Shown here: in pieces, positions 30,856 through 39,354 of the stretch
Numbering within the stretch: position 1 is the first letter of the stretch
Layout of the letters: every line of letters starts with the position of its first letter
NCBI GenBank assembly: GCA_002354805.1
Contig: DEMH01000010.1
Span: forward strand, 62,001 to 126,000
DNA: 64,000 bases
DNA from: Gammaproteobacteria bacterium UBA2675
GTDB taxonomy: Bacteria > Pseudomonadota > Gammaproteobacteria > Pseudomonadales > Pseudohongiellaceae
Direction: 5' to 3'
The notes under the pieces: model-generated
What the model saw: only the letters and a program-made list of their open reading frames with translations
Told to the model about the DNA's origin: nothing
Databases searched by the model: none
Translations under genes and position numbers: made by a program

Positions 30856-32346
30856 TCAGGCTTTCTGTTGACGCAGGTATTCAACCAGCAGCGGAACCGG
30901 ACGTCCCGTGGCACCTTTCAGCGCGCCGCCGAACCAGGCCGTGCCTGCGATATCCAGATGCGCCCACTGGAATTTTTCGGTGAAGCGCGACAGGAAACAG
31001 GCCGCTGTAATAGTACCGGCTTTAGGGCCACCAATATTGGCGATATCAGCAAAATTGGAGTCCAGCAGGGCCTGGTATTCATCGCTCATGGGCAGGCGCC
31101 AGACCGTATCCAGCGTGGTCTGACCAATCCTGAACAGCTCATCAGCCAGCGGGTCGTGATTGCTCAGCATGGCGGTATTGACGTCACCGAAAGTGGCCAC
31201 CGCAGCGCCTGTCAGCGTTGCAACATCAATGACAGTTTTGGGTTTGAAGCGCTCTGCGTAGGTCAGCGCATCACACAGCACCAGTCGGCCTTCTGCATCT
31301 GTGTTGAGGATCTCGATGGTCTTGCCTGACATGCTGGTGACGATGTCACCGGGTTTGGTTGCCCGGCCACTGGGCATGTTTTCAGCAGCAGCAATCACCG
31401 CCACAACATTAATCGGCAGGTTGAGTTCTGCCACGGCTGTCATCGTACCTATCACTGAGGCCGCACCGCACATGTCAAACTTCATCTCGTCCATGCCCAG
31501 TCCAGGCTTCAGGCTGATGCCGCCAGTGTCGAAGGTGATGCCTTTGCCAACCAGACAGTAGGGGCGACTGTTGGCTTTTGTGGTGCCTTTATGCTCTATG
31601 ACAATCAGCCGGGACTCCTGATCCGAGCCGTGTCCCACTGACAATAGCGAACCCATACCGAGTCGTTCCATCTGCTTCTCGGTCAGAGCTTTGACTTTCA
31701 GTGACTTGTACTTCAGGCCCATTTCGGTGGCGCGTTGCGCCAGGTATGACGGTGTGCAGATATTTCCAGGCAGATTGCCCAGCTCTCTTGTCACGCTCAT
31801 GCCGGCACTGATTGCCTGACCTGCCTGCAGGGCCTGATCCAGTGATTTTTTGGTGCTGTCCGCCGGTGCGGCGACGCCAACCGTTTTAAGACTCAGTGGT
31901 GGGGCTTTTTTGCTTTTGGTCTGGTCGTAACGGTACTGGGCATTGCCCAGTTCCATGGTCAGCTGTGTGACAGACCACTCGCCATCGCGCTCCTTGACTG
32001 GAACCTGTGCCAGCGCAACCAGGGCCGATTTGGCGGGTGTTTTGTTCAGAGCCTGGGCGGCGGCGCGGACCGCCTTGCGCCAGACTTTGGCCTCCGCCGG
32101 CGCACTCTCGCCAACGCCGACCAGCAGCAGTCGATCCGTCAGTGAGCTGTCTGCAACCGGCACCAGCAATGTCTCGCCAGCTTTGCCTTTAATGTCGCCG
32201 GCTTTGTGCAGTGATTTGATCAGTGCGGCCAGCTTGTCGTCCAGCGGGATATCCTCGGCCAGCAGGCCGGTTTTTTCGCATACACCCAGTACCAGGCAGT
32301 CGTGTTTTTTGCCCAGATTCTTGTCGGCGAGCAGCTGAAATTTCAT
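30856..32346 (-). CDS. pepA: Cytosol aminopeptidase PepA (M17)
   Basis: A manganese/zinc leucyl aminopeptidase; in E. coli it also binds DNA as an accessory factor for Xer recombination and as a regulator of carAB. The 496-residue protein has the metal ligands K268, D273, D291, D350 and E352 and catalytic K280 and R354, with the family signature NTDAEGRL at 348-355. It is divergent from the thioesterase-lptF-lptG group, as in E. coli where pepA faces lptF directly. Confidence 0.96.
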   Translation of the reverse strand: MKFQLLADKNLGKKHDCLVLGVCEKTGLLAEDIPLDDKLAALIKSLHKAGDIKGKAGETLLVPVADSSLTDRLLLVGVGESAPAEAKVWRKAVRAAAQALNKTPAKSALVALAQVPVKERDGEWSVTQLTMELGNAQYRYDQTKSKKAPPLSLKTVGVAAPADSTKKSLDQALQAGQAISAGMSVTRELGNLPGNICTPSYLAQRATEMGLKYKSLKVKALTEKQMERLGMGSLLSVGHGSDQESRLIVIEHKGTTKANSRPYCLVGKGITFDTGGISLKPGLGMDEMKFDMCGAASVIGTMTAVAELNLPINVVAVIAAAENMPSGRATKPGDIVTSMSGKTIEILNTDAEGRLVLCDALTYAERFKPKTVIDVATLTGAAVATFGDVNTAMLSNHDPLADELFRIGQTTLDTVWRLPMSDEYQALLDSNFADIANIGGPKAGTITAACFLSRFTEKFQWAHLDIAGTAWFGGALKGATGRPVPLLVEYLRQQKA

Positions 32347-32491
32347 AGAAGTTTCCTGAAAAGTGCGTTATCAAAAGGGTAACTGCCTGACATGCTAGAG
32401 AATTACGCGCGGCATGGCAATAAGTGTACTTTAGTGCCCCAGACGATTAAAATTGGCGCCTCATTTTCTCAGCACGCAGCATGGAGCGGTT

Positions 32492-32926
32492 ATGGCACGT
32501 GTCAAAATCAATATGCCGGAAGAATTCCTGTTCAGCATGGAATATCCGGTGCGCTTCAGCGACCTTGATTACGCCCGCCACCTCAACAGTGTTGCCATGG
32601 TTCACATCCTGCATGAAGCGCGTTTGCAGCTGCTGGCCAGCCTGGGACTGACCGAGTCCAATATATTCGGATTGGGTATGGTCGTGACGGATATGGCCAT
32701 TGATTATCGTTCTGAATCGTTTGCCAAGGATGTGCTGGTCATCGAAGTGGGTGTCGGACGTTTCAACAAGTACGGCTGCGATATCTGCTTTCAGATCACC
32801 AACTCCGCGCTGGATCGGGTTGTCTGCAATGCCAAGCAGGGCGTTGTGTTTTTTGATTTTGACAAGCACAAGATCGCCCCGGTGCCGCCTGCCTTCAAAA
32901 CTCTGGTGGGCGAGAGTGAACTTTAA
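32492..32926 (+). CDS. Acyl-CoA thioesterase-like protein (4HBT fold)
   Basis: A 144-residue hotdog-fold protein; YPVRFSDLDYARHLNSVAMVHILHEARLQLL resembles the active-site region of 4HBT thioesterases, with an Asp (D in SDLDYARHLN) at the usual catalytic place. I start at the ATG at 32492, five bases after GGAG, rather than at an in-frame TTG at 32453. It ends 15 bases before lptF and may be co-transcribed. The acyl substrate is not known. Its insertion between pepA and lptF is unlike E. coli. Confidence 0.78.
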   Translation: MARVKINMPEEFLFSMEYPVRFSDLDYARHLNSVAMVHILHEARLQLLASLGLTESNIFGLGMVVTDMAIDYRSESFAKDVLVIEVGVGRFNKYGCDICFQITNSALDRVVCNAKQGVVFFDFDKHKIAPVPPAFKTLVGESEL

Positions 32927-32941
32927 ACGGGACGCTGCCCA

Positions 32942-34072
32942 GTGATCCTGTTTCGCTACCTTGCCCGTCAACTGCTGCAGGTCACTGCGGCTGTCACACT
33001 GATCCTGTTGGTAGTGTCCTTTACCTCAAGATTTCTGCAGTATCTGGGCGATGCCGTTGCCGGGCAGATGACAACCGATATTCTGCTGTTGCTGATGTCG
33101 TTCCGGCTGCCCGAGTTTCTTACTATCATCGTACCCTTCGCGTGGTTTCTGGCCGTGCTGCTGACTTATGGGCGTATGTATGCCGAGAATGAACTGGTTG
33201 TCCTGCATGCCTGTGGTTACAGTCGCCGCCGGCTGCTCGGCGTGACTACCCTGATTGCCTTGATGCTGGCGTCGCTGATGGGCCTGCTGAGTCTTTACGC
33301 TGCCCCGGCAGGTCTGCAGCAGACCGAACGATTGCGTCAGTCGCAGCAGGAACTGACCGAAATAGACCTGATCGTTGCCGGACAGTTTCAGGAGTTCAAC
33401 CGTGGACAGCGTGTGACCTACGCAGAAACCATTTCCGAAACCGGCCAGGGCCGCCAGCTGAACAATACCTTTGTGGTGGTCAGGGACCCAACGCCGCCGG
33501 AAGGCGAGTCCGGTCTGCGAGTGATGATTGCAGAAACCGCCCGCCCCGTGCTCGACGAGCCCAGCGGGCGTCGCTTCATGCTGCTGGAAAACGGTGTGTT
33601 TTATGACGGCACGCCAGGTCAGGCAGACTACACCATCACAGACTTTGTGCAGCAGGGCATACTGCTGCCGGAACAGGTCGGCATTGCGCCGGTACTGGAA
33701 GAAAAAGCCCTGCCGACACTGGCGCTGCTTGGTTCGGCAGATCCGGCCTATCAGGCGGAACTGCAGTGGCGCATTTCAGTGGTCCTGCTGCTGCCCATTC
33801 TGTCCTTGATTGCGGTGCCCCTGAGCAAGGTCGAACCGCGTCAGGGGCGTTTCGCCAGGCTGGTGCCCGCGGCACTGCTGTATGGTGTCTATTTCATGCT
33901 GCTGCAGGTGTCCCGTGACGCCATCGAAGAGGGTGAGCTGCCGGTGCTGGTCGGACTCTGGTGGGTACATCTGATGTTTCTTGCCGGCGGTCTGTGGCTG
34001 ATGCTGCGCGGTCGGCCCAGGGTCAGCCAGGCTTCCCGCCTCGCTTCCGGGCCGGAGGGACAGCCCTCATGA
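32942..34072 (+). CDS. lptF: LPS export permease LptF
   Basis: LptF is one of two permease subunits of the LptB2FG ABC exporter, which pulls LPS out of the inner membrane toward the Lpt bridge. The 376-residue protein has three N-terminal membrane helices, a periplasmic beta-jellyroll-like domain (about residues 130-265), and three C-terminal helices, the YjgP/YjgQ layout. It starts with GTG; the upstream ribosome site is weak. Its stop overlaps the lptG start as ATGA. LptB is not in this window. Confidence 0.93.
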   Translation: MILFRYLARQLLQVTAAVTLILLVVSFTSRFLQYLGDAVAGQMTTDILLLLMSFRLPEFLTIIVPFAWFLAVLLTYGRMYAENELVVLHACGYSRRRLLGVTTLIALMLASLMGLLSLYAAPAGLQQTERLRQSQQELTEIDLIVAGQFQEFNRGQRVTYAETISETGQGRQLNNTFVVVRDPTPPEGESGLRVMIAETARPVLDEPSGRRFMLLENGVFYDGTPGQADYTITDFVQQGILLPEQVGIAPVLEEKALPTLALLGSADPAYQAELQWRISVVLLLPILSLIAVPLSKVEPRQGRFARLVPAALLYGVYFMLLQVSRDAIEEGELPVLVGLWWVHLMFLAGGLWLMLRGRPRVSQASRLASGPEGQPS

Positions 34073-35142
34073 GCATGCTGTCCCGATACGTGACGCGAAC
34101 GGTGCTTGGCGCAATGCTGATTGTGCTGGGCCTGATTACCACGATTGATCTGATCTTCACGCTGGCTGACGAGCTGGGCAGTACCAATCAGTTTTACACA
34201 GCTGCAAATGCCTTTGCTTACGTGATGAAAACCCTGCCTACCAGCGTTTACGAGCTGCTTCCCTACATTGCTCTGGGTGGCGCGATTATCGGGCTGGGTG
34301 TGCTGGCCTCCAGTCAGGAACTGCTGATCATGCAGGCAGCCGGTGTCAAGACGCACACACTGATAGGCTGGGTAATGATTCCTGTTCTGGGTGTCATGCT
34401 GTTTGGCCTGGTTCTGGGTGAATGGGTGGCGCCGACTCTGCAGCAACAGGCGCAAAGTGATCGTGCCATGATCATGAGCGGTGGACAGGCGATCAGCAGT
34501 GATGAGGGGGAATGGCGCAAGATTGGTGATCAGTTTATTCACATCAATGCCATTGCACCGGGCGGGCGCGAGCTTTTCGGTATCACCATTTTTTCCCTGA
34601 ACGCCGAGCGCCGGGTAGCAAGCAGCCGCTTTGCGCAGCGTGGCGAATATGTCGACACCGATGGTCAGTCCTACTGGCGTCTTTATGATGTGCAACAGAC
34701 TGTATTCGGCGACACTCAGTTACAGGGCAGTCGCCAGCCGGAGTATCGATGGGACGTTGATATGTCGCCGGAACTGTTAAGCGTATTGCTGGTCAGGCCG
34801 GACCGTCAGTCGATCAGCGGTCTGTTCCAGTTTGCACGCTATTTTGACAGCGAGGGTCTGGACAGCAGCAGCTATTACCTGGCGTTCTGGAAAAAACTGA
34901 TGCAACCCCTGGCGACTCTGAGCCTGGTGCTGCTGGCGGTATCATTTGTATTTGGACCGCTGCGTGAAGCGACCATGGGGCACCGTGTGTTTGTCGCCAT
35001 TGCGATATCGCTGGTGTTTACCATTGTCCAGCGCACCATTGAGCCTGTCACATTATTGTATGGCATCAGCCCGTTCCTGGCGGCATTGCTACCGGTACTG
35101 CTGTGTGTGTCGATTGGAGTCGTGCTGCTGCGCCGAGTCTGA
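34069..35142 (+). CDS. lptG: LPS export permease LptG
   Basis: The partner of LptF in the LptB2FG exporter. The 357-residue protein begins MSMLSRYVTRTVLGAML and has the same helix-jellyroll-helix layout. I start at 34069, nine bases after GGAGGG and overlapping the lptF stop; an open frame reaches back to 33961 but belongs to lptF sequence. The gene ends 33 bases from the convergent cimA end. Confidence 0.94.
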   Translation: MSMLSRYVTRTVLGAMLIVLGLITTIDLIFTLADELGSTNQFYTAANAFAYVMKTLPTSVYELLPYIALGGAIIGLGVLASSQELLIMQAAGVKTHTLIGWVMIPVLGVMLFGLVLGEWVAPTLQQQAQSDRAMIMSGGQAISSDEGEWRKIGDQFIHINAIAPGGRELFGITIFSLNAERRVASSRFAQRGEYVDTDGQSYWRLYDVQQTVFGDTQLQGSRQPEYRWDVDMSPELLSVLLVRPDRQSISGLFQFARYFDSEGLDSSSYYLAFWKKLMQPLATLSLVLLAVSFVFGPLREATMGHRVFVAIAISLVFTIVQRTIEPVTLLYGISPFLAALLPVLLCVSIGVVLLRRV

Positions 35143-35175
35143 CTGATCGCCAGCCAGCTCAGCATCGCTGCCCGA

Positions 35176-36723
35176 TCAGGGGATCAGTGCATGCATACGG
35201 ATGTTGATCATGCGCAGGGTGGCCTTGACCGCCGCCAGCACCTGGTTGGCATCCACACCACGGGTTTTTATCTCCCGCTCCTCAACCCGCCAGGTAATGA
35301 TACATTCGGTCAAAGCATTGGTATTGCCGCCACGTGGAATGTGGACTTCATAGTCGACCAGTGCCGGCATGACAAAGTCGCGCTTCTTGAGGATCTTGCT
35401 GATGGCATCGATGAAGGCTGCAAAGCCGCCATTCCCCGAGCCTGAAGCGTTGTAGTTCTTGCCCTGAATGGTCACGCGGATGCTGGCGGTGCTGTCGACA
35501 TCCAGGCCACTGCTGATGTAGCAGTTCAGCAGTTCGATGTAACGGTACTCGCGTCGTTCGAGCACATCGGCAATGATGAAAGGCAGATCGTCGGCCGTGA
35601 TCAAAGCCTTGGAGTCCCCAAGCTTGACGATTTCCTGCAGCACTTTGCGCTGGTCTTCGTCGGACAGCTCCAGGCCCAGCTCTTCCAGATTGTTGGCCAG
35701 AGAAGCCTTGCCACTCATTTTACCCAGGGCGTAGGTGCGCTTGCGGGCAAAGCGTTCCGGGCGCAGGGCAGTGATATAGAGTCCGCCTTTCTGGTCCCCA
35801 TCGGCGTGAATGCCCGCGGTTTGAGTAAACACATCGGCACCAACAATGGGTGCATTGGCGGCCACCCATTTGCCGGAAAAATTTTCGACCATGCGACTCA
35901 GCATGGCGATCCGGGTTTCGTCGATGGACAGCCGGACATTCATTTTGTCTTTTAAGACCACGGCGACTTCTGCCAGTGATGCATTGCCGGCACGTTCGCC
36001 AAGACAGTTGATTGTGCAATGAATGGTGTCGACACCGGCTTTCACCGCGGCCATGACATTGGCGGTGGCCAGACCGTAGTCATTATGGGGATGGAAATCG
36101 AAACGCTGATCCGGAAAGCGACCCACCATGTCCGAGAGCGCTGCGAACACTTCATCCGGGGTCATCACGCCCAGCGTGTCAGGCAGCATGAAGTTGCGAA
36201 TGCCAATATCACTGACACCAGCCACCAGGCCATAAACATACTCGCGACTGTCCCGGTAACCATTGGACCAGTCTTCCAGGTACATGTTTACCCGCAATCC
36301 GTTCTCATGTGCATAGGCTACGGTGCGCCTGATGTCGTTGATATGCTGTTCCAGTGTTCTGCCCAGCTGCTCGCGGCAGTGTTTTTCGCTGCCTTTCGCC
36401 AGCAGGTTGATCACCTTGCCGCCGGCATCGCGTACCCAGTTGACACTCAGCGTGTAATCCACAAAGCCAAGCACCTCGACTTTCTCCAACAGGCCTTCCT
36501 GCGCCGCCCAGGCGTTAATATCTGCCACTGCCTGTTGCTCACCCGCAGAGACCCGGGCCGAGGCAACTTCAATACGGTCGACACGCAGCGCCTGCAGCAG
36601 TGATTTGGCAATCTGCAGCTTTTCCTTGGGCGTGAAGGAAACACTCTGGGTCTGCTCACCATCGCGCAGCGTGGTGTCCAGCAGGCGAATGTGGCGGCGG
36701 GTGTCGTTGGCCGTGTCTGTCAT
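35176..36723 (-). CDS. cimA: (R)-citramalate synthase, Leptospira CimA type
   Basis: Condenses acetyl-CoA with pyruvate to citramalate, the first step of a threonine-independent route to 2-oxobutyrate and isoleucine. The 515-residue protein has an N-terminal HMGL-like barrel (LLDTTLRDGEQTQSVSF) and a C-terminal LeuA dimer/regulatory domain. It aligns by eye with the Leptospira interrogans enzyme almost end to end with a constant shift of four: catalytic R20, D21 and T183, and the hydrophobic pyruvate-pocket residues L85, L108 and Y148 equal R16, D17, T179, L81, L104 and Y144 there. True isopropylmalate synthases have a different pocket. HPHND supplies metal ligands. leuB lies about 1.2 kb away on the same strand. 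Isopropylmalate synthase remains an alternative that only assay would exclude. Confidence 0.88.
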   Translation of the reverse strand: MTDTANDTRRHIRLLDTTLRDGEQTQSVSFTPKEKLQIAKSLLQALRVDRIEVASARVSAGEQQAVADINAWAAQEGLLEKVEVLGFVDYTLSVNWVRDAGGKVINLLAKGSEKHCREQLGRTLEQHINDIRRTVAYAHENGLRVNMYLEDWSNGYRDSREYVYGLVAGVSDIGIRNFMLPDTLGVMTPDEVFAALSDMVGRFPDQRFDFHPHNDYGLATANVMAAVKAGVDTIHCTINCLGERAGNASLAEVAVVLKDKMNVRLSIDETRIAMLSRMVENFSGKWVAANAPIVGADVFTQTAGIHADGDQKGGLYITALRPERFARKRTYALGKMSGKASLANNLEELGLELSDEDQRKVLQEIVKLGDSKALITADDLPFIIADVLERREYRYIELLNCYISSGLDVDSTASIRVTIQGKNYNASGSGNGGFAAFIDAISKILKKRDFVMPALVDYEVHIPRGGNTNALTECIITWRVEEREIKTRGVDANQVLAAVKATLRMINIRMHALIP

Positions 36724-36809
36724 GTGTTACGGGTCCCGGTACTGGTCTGGACGAGAGCGGCGATTCTATCAGAGTTTAAGTTTGTGGCGAAATGACCGAT
36801 AATGACGGC

Positions 36810-37313
36810 ATGAGGACAAACAAACTGAAGCTGTCAATTTTGGCCCTGTTCCTGCTGCCGACGCTGGGTCTGACCCCGGTCGCAGGACAGGCGCAGAGTA
36901 TTTCCGGTAGCAGCACTGAGCTGCTCGACGAGCAGGAAATTGCCCGGTTGTGGTTGCCCGCCAGCTATGCGCATTTACAGGATCAGCTGGTTCTGGCCGC
37001 GCGCCGCGCAGCCCGTCACGAGGATTGCCAGGAAGTGCTCTACGGACGCCTGAACGAATATCGCACACAGCGCGAAGAACCCTCGTTCACAATCATGTGC
37101 ATGAAGGATGTGCGCACCACCTTTGATCAGGTGTTTTTTGCCAGCGAGCTCGATGGTGAGTCACTTGATGAGCCGAGGCAGCAACCTACCTCTGAGGAAC
37201 TGGAGCAGTTGCGTGGCCTGTTGCAGTCAGTGGCTCCGAATCGGCGTGCTACCGGCACCGAAGATGAGTCAGCCGAACCTGAAGTTGATATGACCCCGCC
37301 GGAAGTATTCTGA
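36810..37313 (+). CDS. Small exported protein of unknown function
   Basis: I do not recognise the family. With the start at 36810 the 167-residue protein has a signal peptide (MRTNKLKLS, hydrophobic LALFLLPTLGL, cleavage near GQAQS). The mature part has two cysteines (DCQEVL, IMCMKD) and an acidic, probably disordered tail from about residue 115. A start at 36792 is also possible; neither has a strong ribosome site. It ends four bases before the RDD gene, so the two likely form an operon divergent from cimA. Confidence 0.65.
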   Translation: MRTNKLKLSILALFLLPTLGLTPVAGQAQSISGSSTELLDEQEIARLWLPASYAHLQDQLVLAARRAARHEDCQEVLYGRLNEYRTQREEPSFTIMCMKDVRTTFDQVFFASELDGESLDEPRQQPTSEELEQLRGLLQSVAPNRRATGTEDESAEPEVDMTPPEVF

Positions 37314-37317
37314 ACCC

Positions 37318-37881
37318 ATGAGTGATTCCCGTCAGGCGCCGGACTCCGGCGCCGCAATCAAGTCAGGCAAAACCAAAATCGATCGCCGTCTGCTGGATGC
37401 CTCAGAGATCGCAGAGCTGCCGCGAGCAGGGCTGCTGCGGCGTCTGGCAGCGCTGCTGTACGATATGTTTCTGGTGGCGGCTATCTGGTTTTGTTTCGGC
37501 TACGTCCTGCTGTTTATCTTCGGCTTTTTTGCGGACAACACCAGTCAACTGGTGGATGGCGAAGTGGTTACGCACCCGGTGCTGTCTGCTCTGCAGTTTG
37601 TCATGATGGTGAGTACTTCACTGGCGTTCTACGTGTGGTTCTGGTGCCGCAGTGGTCAGACGCTGGGCATGATTGCCTGGCGAATTCGGGTGCTGAGTCT
37701 GGATAATCAGCCCTTGACTGCGCGGCAGGCGGTGACACGTTTTGTTGCCGCATGGCCAGCTTTCTGGCTGGCCGGGCTTGGGTATTTTTGGATGTACGTC
37801 GACCGGGATCGGGACGCCGTGCATGACAAGCTGTCGGGCAGCAAGGTGATCCTGCTACCCAAACATGCCAGACCGTTCTGA
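37318..37881 (+). CDS. RDD family membrane protein
   Basis: A 187-residue inner-membrane protein of the RDD family with three or four hydrophobic segments (about 42-75, 90-112, 140-162), the arginine of the first segment (GLLRRLAALLYDMFLV), and a late Asp pair (DRDRDAVHDKLSG) typical of the domain. Role unknown; some members are linked to ion or solute transport. It follows the small exported protein by four bases and ends tail to tail with leuB. A short hairpin GACCGT-TCTG-ACGGTC spans its stop. Confidence 0.85.
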   Translation: MSDSRQAPDSGAAIKSGKTKIDRRLLDASEIAELPRAGLLRRLAALLYDMFLVAAIWFCFGYVLLFIFGFFADNTSQLVDGEVVTHPVLSALQFVMMVSTSLAFYVWFWCRSGQTLGMIAWRIRVLSLDNQPLTARQAVTRFVAAWPAFWLAGLGYFWMYVDRDRDAVHDKLSGSKVILLPKHARPF

Positions 37882-37897
37882 CGGTCCGGGCCGCCTG

Positions 37898-39013
37898 TCA
37901 GGCTGAGGGTACAGGCAGCTTTCGCAGTGCCTCGACGACGCGGTCGCCAAATGCCTGGGTATCAATCATTTTGACGTCGCTGCCGGGTTTGGACAGATCC
38001 GGAGTCGAGTAGCCGTCGGCAAATACGCTTTGCATGGCGTGCCAGACGTTGCGTGATTCCTCGCGCATTCCAAAGCTCATCTCCAGCATCATCGCCACAG
38101 ACCCGATCATCGAGTAAGGATTGGCGATATTCTTGCCCGCGATATCCGGAGCCGAACCATGAGAGGGCTCATAGTAGGCCTTCTCGTCACCGATACATGC
38201 TGAGGGCATCAGTCCCAGTGAGCCCAGAATGCCGCCACCCTGGTCGCTGAGAATGTCGCCGAACATATTTTCCATCACCATCACGTCAAATCGACCTGGG
38301 TTCAGGCAGAGGTAGGTCGCGGCGGCATCAACCAGAATGTGTTCGATCTTTACGTCCGGATAGTCCTTGCCAACTTCTTCAATGACCGTGTTCCACAGCA
38401 CGCTCGACTTCAACACATTGCTCTTGTGGATGTTGTGCAGTACTTTTTTGCGGCTCTGTGCCGTTTCGAAGGCGACTTTGGCGATCTGACGAATCTGTAC
38501 TTCGTCATACTCCAGAATCTCTTTGACATAACGAATGCCATCGGCCGTTGTGCCCGTTTCCTTCTCGCCGAAGTAAAGGCCACCAACCAGCTCACGGATG
38601 ATCATGATATCAATGCCGTCACCTATGATTTCTTTTTTCAGCGGCGAGAAATGCGCAAGACCCTGTGGCAGGAATACCGGGCGGAAGTTGGCGTAGGTAT
38701 TGTAACGACGGCGCAGTGGGAGCAGAGCGCCACGTTCGGGCTGCATATCGACCGGGATCTTCTGTGATTCCTGGTGGTTCAGACCAATCGGACCTTTCAG
38801 AATGGCATCTGCCTCATCACATACCTTCTGGGTCTGTTCCGGAAACGGGTGGCCGCACTCAAAATAGGCGCTGGCGCCAAAGGGCGTATGGATCAGGTCA
38901 AAGGTGACGTCATTGCGCTCGGCAACGAGTTCCAGCACCTTGACCGCTTCGCGCATGATTTCCGGGCCGATTCCGTCACCGTCGAGCAAGGCGACCTTGT
39001 AATGTTGAGACAT
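37898..39013 (-). CDS. leuB: 3-isopropylmalate dehydrogenase-type enzyme, divergent LeuB
   Basis: An NAD-dependent decarboxylating dehydrogenase of the isocitrate/isopropylmalate family. In leucine synthesis it oxidises 3-isopropylmalate; in the citramalate route the same step is beta-methylmalate to 2-oxobutyrate. The 371-residue protein begins MSQHYKVALLDGDGIGPEI and has the substrate and metal motifs (YANFRP, IRELVGGLYFG, VMENMFGDILSDQGGGILGS, EPSHGSAPDIAG). Parts differ from the usual gammaproteobacterial LeuB, for example NIHKSNVLKSSVLW and VDAAATYLCLNPGRFDVMV, so it may be a divergent or acquired form. I start at 39013; the frame opens at 39061. leuC, leuD and leuA are not in the window. 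Confidence 0.85.
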   Translation of the reverse strand: MSQHYKVALLDGDGIGPEIMREAVKVLELVAERNDVTFDLIHTPFGASAYFECGHPFPEQTQKVCDEADAILKGPIGLNHQESQKIPVDMQPERGALLPLRRRYNTYANFRPVFLPQGLAHFSPLKKEIIGDGIDIMIIRELVGGLYFGEKETGTTADGIRYVKEILEYDEVQIRQIAKVAFETAQSRKKVLHNIHKSNVLKSSVLWNTVIEEVGKDYPDVKIEHILVDAAATYLCLNPGRFDVMVMENMFGDILSDQGGGILGSLGLMPSACIGDEKAYYEPSHGSAPDIAGKNIANPYSMIGSVAMMLEMSFGMREESRNVWHAMQSVFADGYSTPDLSKPGSDVKMIDTQAFGDRVVEALRKLPVPSA

Positions 39014-39133
39014 ATGAATTCCTGTATATAGATTAGGGCCCGGGCGGGCCTGCGTCCGCACGGGAATTTCAAAAAGGGCGTTAATTTAACACGGCAGGAG
39101 GGGGATCGGAAGTTTGCTGACCGGTCCTGCCAA

Positions 39134-39259
39134 TCAGAATAGCTGCATAACCTGGCGGATAAAAATCAGTGCCAGAATTACCACCACGATATACGAGACT
39201 GTATCGCTGACCTGAAAACCAAAAAACTTTTTAGGTTTGTCTTCGTTATTTTGTGCCAT
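39134..39259 (-). CDS. 41-residue membrane protein (small ORF)
   Basis: A short frame on the minus strand, read from an ATG at 39259 to a TGA at 39134. The product starts with a charged segment (MAQNNEDKPKKFFGFQ) and then one transmembrane helix (SYIVVVILALIFIRQ). AGGG lies about seven bases before the ATG. It fits between the leuB start and the cry gene on the same strand, 120 bases before leuB. Composition and positive-inside charge fit a real small membrane protein, but the evidence is only this. Confidence 0.5.
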   Translation of the reverse strand: MAQNNEDKPKKFFGFQVSDTVSYIVVVILALIFIRQVMQLF

Positions 39260-39354
39260 GTCAGACCCTGCATCCTTGTCATACATGGAGCGTAGATTAC
39301 ACAACATTGTCAATGCTTACTAGCACCGAATGGGGGGGATTTAGGGTATATCCC

